A DNA stretch of 64,000 nt from GH45 sp046704385 (GTDB lineage Bacteria; Bacteroidota; Bacteroidia; Bacteroidales; SZUA-534), in the NCBI GenBank assembly GCA_046704385.1, contig JBJKSB010000009.1, positions 139,504 through 203,503 on the forward strand, written 5' to 3'. Position 1 is the first letter of the stretch. Each line of letters begins with the position of its first letter. The translations under genes and the position numbers were made by a program. The notes beneath the pieces are model-generated. The model did no database searches and was not told the DNA's origin. It was given only the letters and a program-made list of their open reading frames with translations. Shown piece after piece: positions 61,381-64,000 of this stretch.

Positions 61381-62070
61381 ATGAAGAATATAAGTCAGGA
61401 ACATAATTGTGTCTCATGTACTTACAATTGTCTGAACCATTTCCTTAAGAGTGATGATTTTATAGAAATTGATAAATTTCAGACCATTTTAAAGTATAAC
61501 CCCGGGGATTATATTGTTAGGCAGGGGACTTTTATATCTGAATTTATTTTTTTACGGTTGGGTATTATAAAAAAAGTGATTGAAGGGAAGAATGATAAAA
61601 ATACTTTAATAAAAATCAGCGAAGGAGTAACCCCGATAGGATTATCGCTTTTTGGAAATGAGGAGGTATACCCTTTTTCTGTGATAGCCCTGACAAAGGT
61701 TGAAATTTGTATGGTGCGAAAAACAAAACTAATGGAATTTGTTAATGGCCGGGTTGATGCATTTAAATTTATTACCAAGCAAAACTCGGATGAGTTTCTT
61801 TACCTTTATCATAAATTGGTGGTGGGGACTACCCGTAACAGTCATGGTAAATTGGCAACAGCAATTTTGTATCTTACAAATGGCAGGTTTAGCACCGATG
61901 TTTTAAATTTACTTTCGCGAAAAGATTTGGCTGATTTGGCCGGCATTTCTGTTGAAAGCGCTAACAAAATAATTCTTCAGCTAAAAAATGACGGATTAAT
62001 TGATATTGATAAAAATACGATTATAATTAAAAGACCTGATTTAATTGAAAAACTAAGCACTGTAGGTTAA
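61381..62070 (+). CDS. Crp/Fnr-family regulator with an FNR-like cysteine set
   Basis: A 229-residue regulator. An N-terminal cysteine group (Cys10, Cys13, Cys17 in NCVSCTYNC) precedes a cNMP-type beta-roll (about 30-125) that has Cys110 in VIALTKVEICMV, aligned with the central fourth ligand of FNR (ALETSMVCEI). A dimerisation helix is followed by a winged helix with RKDLADLAGISVESANKIILQL, whose recognition residues E..NK differ from the E..SR of FNR. Four such cysteines suggest an oxygen- or NO-labile [4Fe-4S] cluster, by analogy with FNR. It is divergent from cheW and is followed after 30 bases by a PAS sensor gene. Confidence 0.88.
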   Translation: MKNISQEHNCVSCTYNCLNHFLKSDDFIEIDKFQTILKYNPGDYIVRQGTFISEFIFLRLGIIKKVIEGKNDKNTLIKISEGVTPIGLSLFGNEEVYPFSVIALTKVEICMVRKTKLMEFVNGRVDAFKFITKQNSDEFLYLYHKLVVGTTRNSHGKLATAILYLTNGRFSTDVLNLLSRKDLADLAGISVESANKIILQLKNDGLIDIDKNTIIIKRPDLIEKLSTVG

Positions 62071-62100
62071 TTTTCAAAACATAATAATAACAGGGATTGG

Positions 62101-64000
62101 ATGGAAAATACTTATTATGATTTACTTGACGAAGCCATAATGGTTGTTAAGTCCGATTTTGAAATTGAGTATATTAATTCCCGCGGGCGTAAACTGTTTG
62201 ACCTCGAGGGGAAGCCGACTGTTGGTTTAAAATGTTATGATGTAGTTTGTAACGCTACAAATCCACATTCAAATTGTCCGGTCAAATGTCAATTAGACGG
62301 GCAAAAACCATTCGAACCAAGAACTTTTGAAAAAGGAGGTCGTTTTTTTGAAACCCGTTCTTATTTGCCTCAAAATGGACTTTTTGCTTTAACTTTTGTT
62401 GATGTTACAGACCGAGTGCTGGCTGATAAACAATTACAAGCAAAAAACAAAGAACTTGAAGAGCTGAATGAAAAATATGTAGCATCGATGCAAAAAACTC
62501 AGTCCGGTGAAAAGCTATGGCACGCAATATTTGAGAATTCTCCTGTTTTAATGATGCTCCTTGATGAAAATTCCGAAATAATCCAAATGAATAAAACCGG
62601 ACTTGACCAAACCGGTTGGGTTGGAAAAAATATTGTCGGATTAAGAAATGGTGATGTATTTAACTGTATAGGAAAGATTGATAATCTGGATGGATGCGGA
62701 TTTGGGGAACGGTGCAAATCCTGCAGGGTAAGAAAATCCATCGATCAGGTGTTTAAAACCGGTCAAGATATTGAAAGGGTTGAGGTTAGTTTAGAGGTTA
62801 CTGATTCGGAAAAAACTGTTTCAAAACGAATCTTATTACTATCTGCCATCCAAATTAACATGGATGGTAAAAAGGGTGTATTGGTAAGTGTAGAGGATGT
62901 TACTGATATTAAGGAAAAGGAAATTAAACTAACCATGGCTTTTGAAAGGCTAAAGGAAAGTGAGGATAAGTACAGGATTGCTTTTCAGACCAGCCTCGAT
63001 TCCATTAACATAACTAAACTTGATTCACAAATTGTTGATGTTAATGAAGGGTTTACGCGAGTGACAGGTTATACCCGGGAGGAGGTTATTGGCCGGACTT
63101 CGGTTGAAATAAACATGTGGCCCTATCCGGAACAACGGACCAGGTTTGTTGAGAAACTTCGTGAAAAAGGTTATGTTGATAATATGGAGATGTTTTACAT
63201 TACCAAGGAAGGGAAAATGAGAACCGGTTTAATGTCTGCACAGTTGATTGAAATTCACAATGAACCCCATATTTTATCCATTATCCGTGATATATCGGAA
63301 CACTTATTGGAAAAAAATTATCTGAAAAAAGCACAAGAGATTGGTAAAATTGGTTCCTGGACTTATGATTTTAATACCAAACTGGTAAATTGGACTGAAG
63401 AGTACTATAAAATATTTAATTTACCATTGGATAATAAAATCTATTCTAAAACGATGATGGATTTAGTTCATCCTGATGACAGGGAAAGGCTAAAGAAGGA
63501 GTGGGAGAATGCGTCCAAAGGCAAGGGTTATAATATTGAACACCGTATTTTGGTCCGGGGAGAGTTGAAATGGATTCATGGTAAAGCGGATATTATATTT
63601 GACAATTCAAATAAACCTGTAAGTGCCATTGGAGTTATTCAGGATATAACCCAGCGAAAAATTAATGAAGAGAACCTGATAAAAGCCAAATTAGAGGCAG
63701 AAGCACTAAACAAAGAACTGAGTACTACCCGGGATCAGCTTAAGCTGAGACTAGAGTCCATTCTTTCACCCAACATCGATAATATTAATTCAAGCCTTGA
63801 AGAGATTATTGATATTAATTTATTACAACAGCTGCAGGATACTTTTTCAGATGCCACAGGCGTTGGATCCGTAATAACTGATACAAAAGGAAAACCTATT
63901 ACCAGGCCCAGTAATTTTTCGAAGGTTTGCGGTGAGTTTCGCAGAACCAAGCAGGGTTTATTTAATTGTGCCAGTTTGGATAAAGCCATAGGGGAGAAAG
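62101..64000 (+). CDS. Multi-PAS sensor with PocR domain (runs off the window)
   Basis: An ATG at 62101 opens a frame still open at base 64000 (633 codons). It begins with PAS-like domain 1 (about 5-115) with cysteines at 45, 50, 59 and 63 (KCYDVVC ... NCPVKC), then PAS 2 (about 140-275) with NCIGKID ... GCGFGERCKSC, then PAS 3 (about 290-400, FQTSLDSINITKLDSQIVDV) and PAS 4 (about 415-525, IGKIGSWTYDFNTKLVNW), a coiled coil, and the start of a PocR-like ligand domain (LLQQLQDTFSDATGVGSVITD, KVCGEFRRTKQG). Histidine kinase or other output would lie beyond the window. No membrane helix is seen. Confidence 0.88.
   Translation, partial: MENTYYDLLDEAIMVVKSDFEIEYINSRGRKLFDLEGKPTVGLKCYDVVCNATNPHSNCPVKCQLDGQKPFEPRTFEKGGRFFETRSYLPQNGLFALTFVDVTDRVLADKQLQAKNKELEELNEKYVASMQKTQSGEKLWHAIFENSPVLMMLLDENSEIIQMNKTGLDQTGWVGKNIVGLRNGDVFNCIGKIDNLDGCGFGERCKSCRVRKSIDQVFKTGQDIERVEVSLEVTDSEKTVSKRILLLSAIQINMDGKKGVLVSVEDVTDIKEKEIKLTMAFERLKESEDKYRIAFQTSLDSINITKLDSQIVDVNEGFTRVTGYTREEVIGRTSVEINMWPYPEQRTRFVEKLREKGYVDNMEMFYITKEGKMRTGLMSAQLIEIHNEPHILSIIRDISEHLLEKNYLKKAQEIGKIGSWTYDFNTKLVNWTEEYYKIFNLPLDNKIYSKTMMDLVHPDDRERLKKEWENASKGKGYNIEHRILVRGELKWIHGKADIIFDNSNKPVSAIGVIQDITQRKINEENLIKAKLEAEALNKELSTTRDQLKLRLESILSPNIDNINSSLEEIIDINLLQQLQDTFSDATGVGSVITDTKGKPITRPSNFSKVCGEFRRTKQGLFNCASLDKAIGEK

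Overview
The window comes from a Bacteroidota chromosome, most likely a marine or sediment member of the Bacteroidales/Marinilabiliales type. The signs are AT-rich DNA, mostly weak Shine-Dalgarno signals, promoters of the TTG-N17-23-TAnnTTTG type, a tRNA gene without an encoded CCA end, and several families typical of the phylum (DUF5777, DUF6913, a GT3-type glycogen synthase fused to a phosphorylase, a long SecA with a C-terminal zinc motif). No complete mobile element, rRNA gene or CRISPR array is visible.

Layout. (1) 1-3.4 kb: a cut gene, a cyclic-nucleotide-domain histidine kinase, a degenerate HD-domain protein and an isocitrate-dehydrogenase-like enzyme. (2) 3.5-18.9 kb: glycogen/alpha-glucan metabolism, with branching enzyme and a GH13 amylase on the plus strand; a debranching enzyme, GT4 glycosyltransferase, GH57 enzyme and a 1403-residue synthase/phosphorylase fusion on the minus strand; and a PAS/GAF histidine kinase between them. 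(3) 19-21.5 kb: PepD and a TauE/SafE permease. (4) 21.6-35.3 kb: an electron-transfer region encoding about 42 c-type heme sites in six proteins, two cytochrome b modules, a four-cluster ferredoxin and an NrfD-type quinol module. (5) 35.3-43 kb: a hybrid sensor kinase, then secA-DUF6913-dapA. (6) 43.4-50 kb: an ACP-like protein, ArfB, a SpoIIE-type phosphatase, DUF3108 and small membrane proteins, an aminotransferase and a lipoprotein. (7) 50.1-50.7 kb: tRNA-Arg(ACG), 29-bp-period repeats and a type I restriction HsdS remnant. (8) 50.7-61.1 kb: sensory genes on the minus strand, comprising two histidine kinases with heme-less Tll0287-like (DUF3365) sensors, two methyl-accepting proteins, CheW, a CheY-like receiver and a STAS-like protein. 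(9) 61.4-64 kb: an FNR-like regulator with four cysteines and a PAS/PocR sensor cut by the window end.

How it fits together. The glucan genes form a full storage cycle: synthesis, branching, debranching, phosphorolysis and hydrolysis. The cytochrome region looks like a quinol-linked periplasmic electron network without a terminal reductase in view. The most striking element is a 934-residue protein with 19 heme motifs fused to cytochrome b: its first eight heme motifs recur exactly 244 residues later, followed by a partial third copy. A neighbouring two-gene pair has the same architecture in split form. A perfect FNR-type box lies upstream of the first cytochrome gene, and an FNR-like regulator with a plausible iron-sulfur ligand set is in the same window, so oxygen or redox control of this network is a testable idea.
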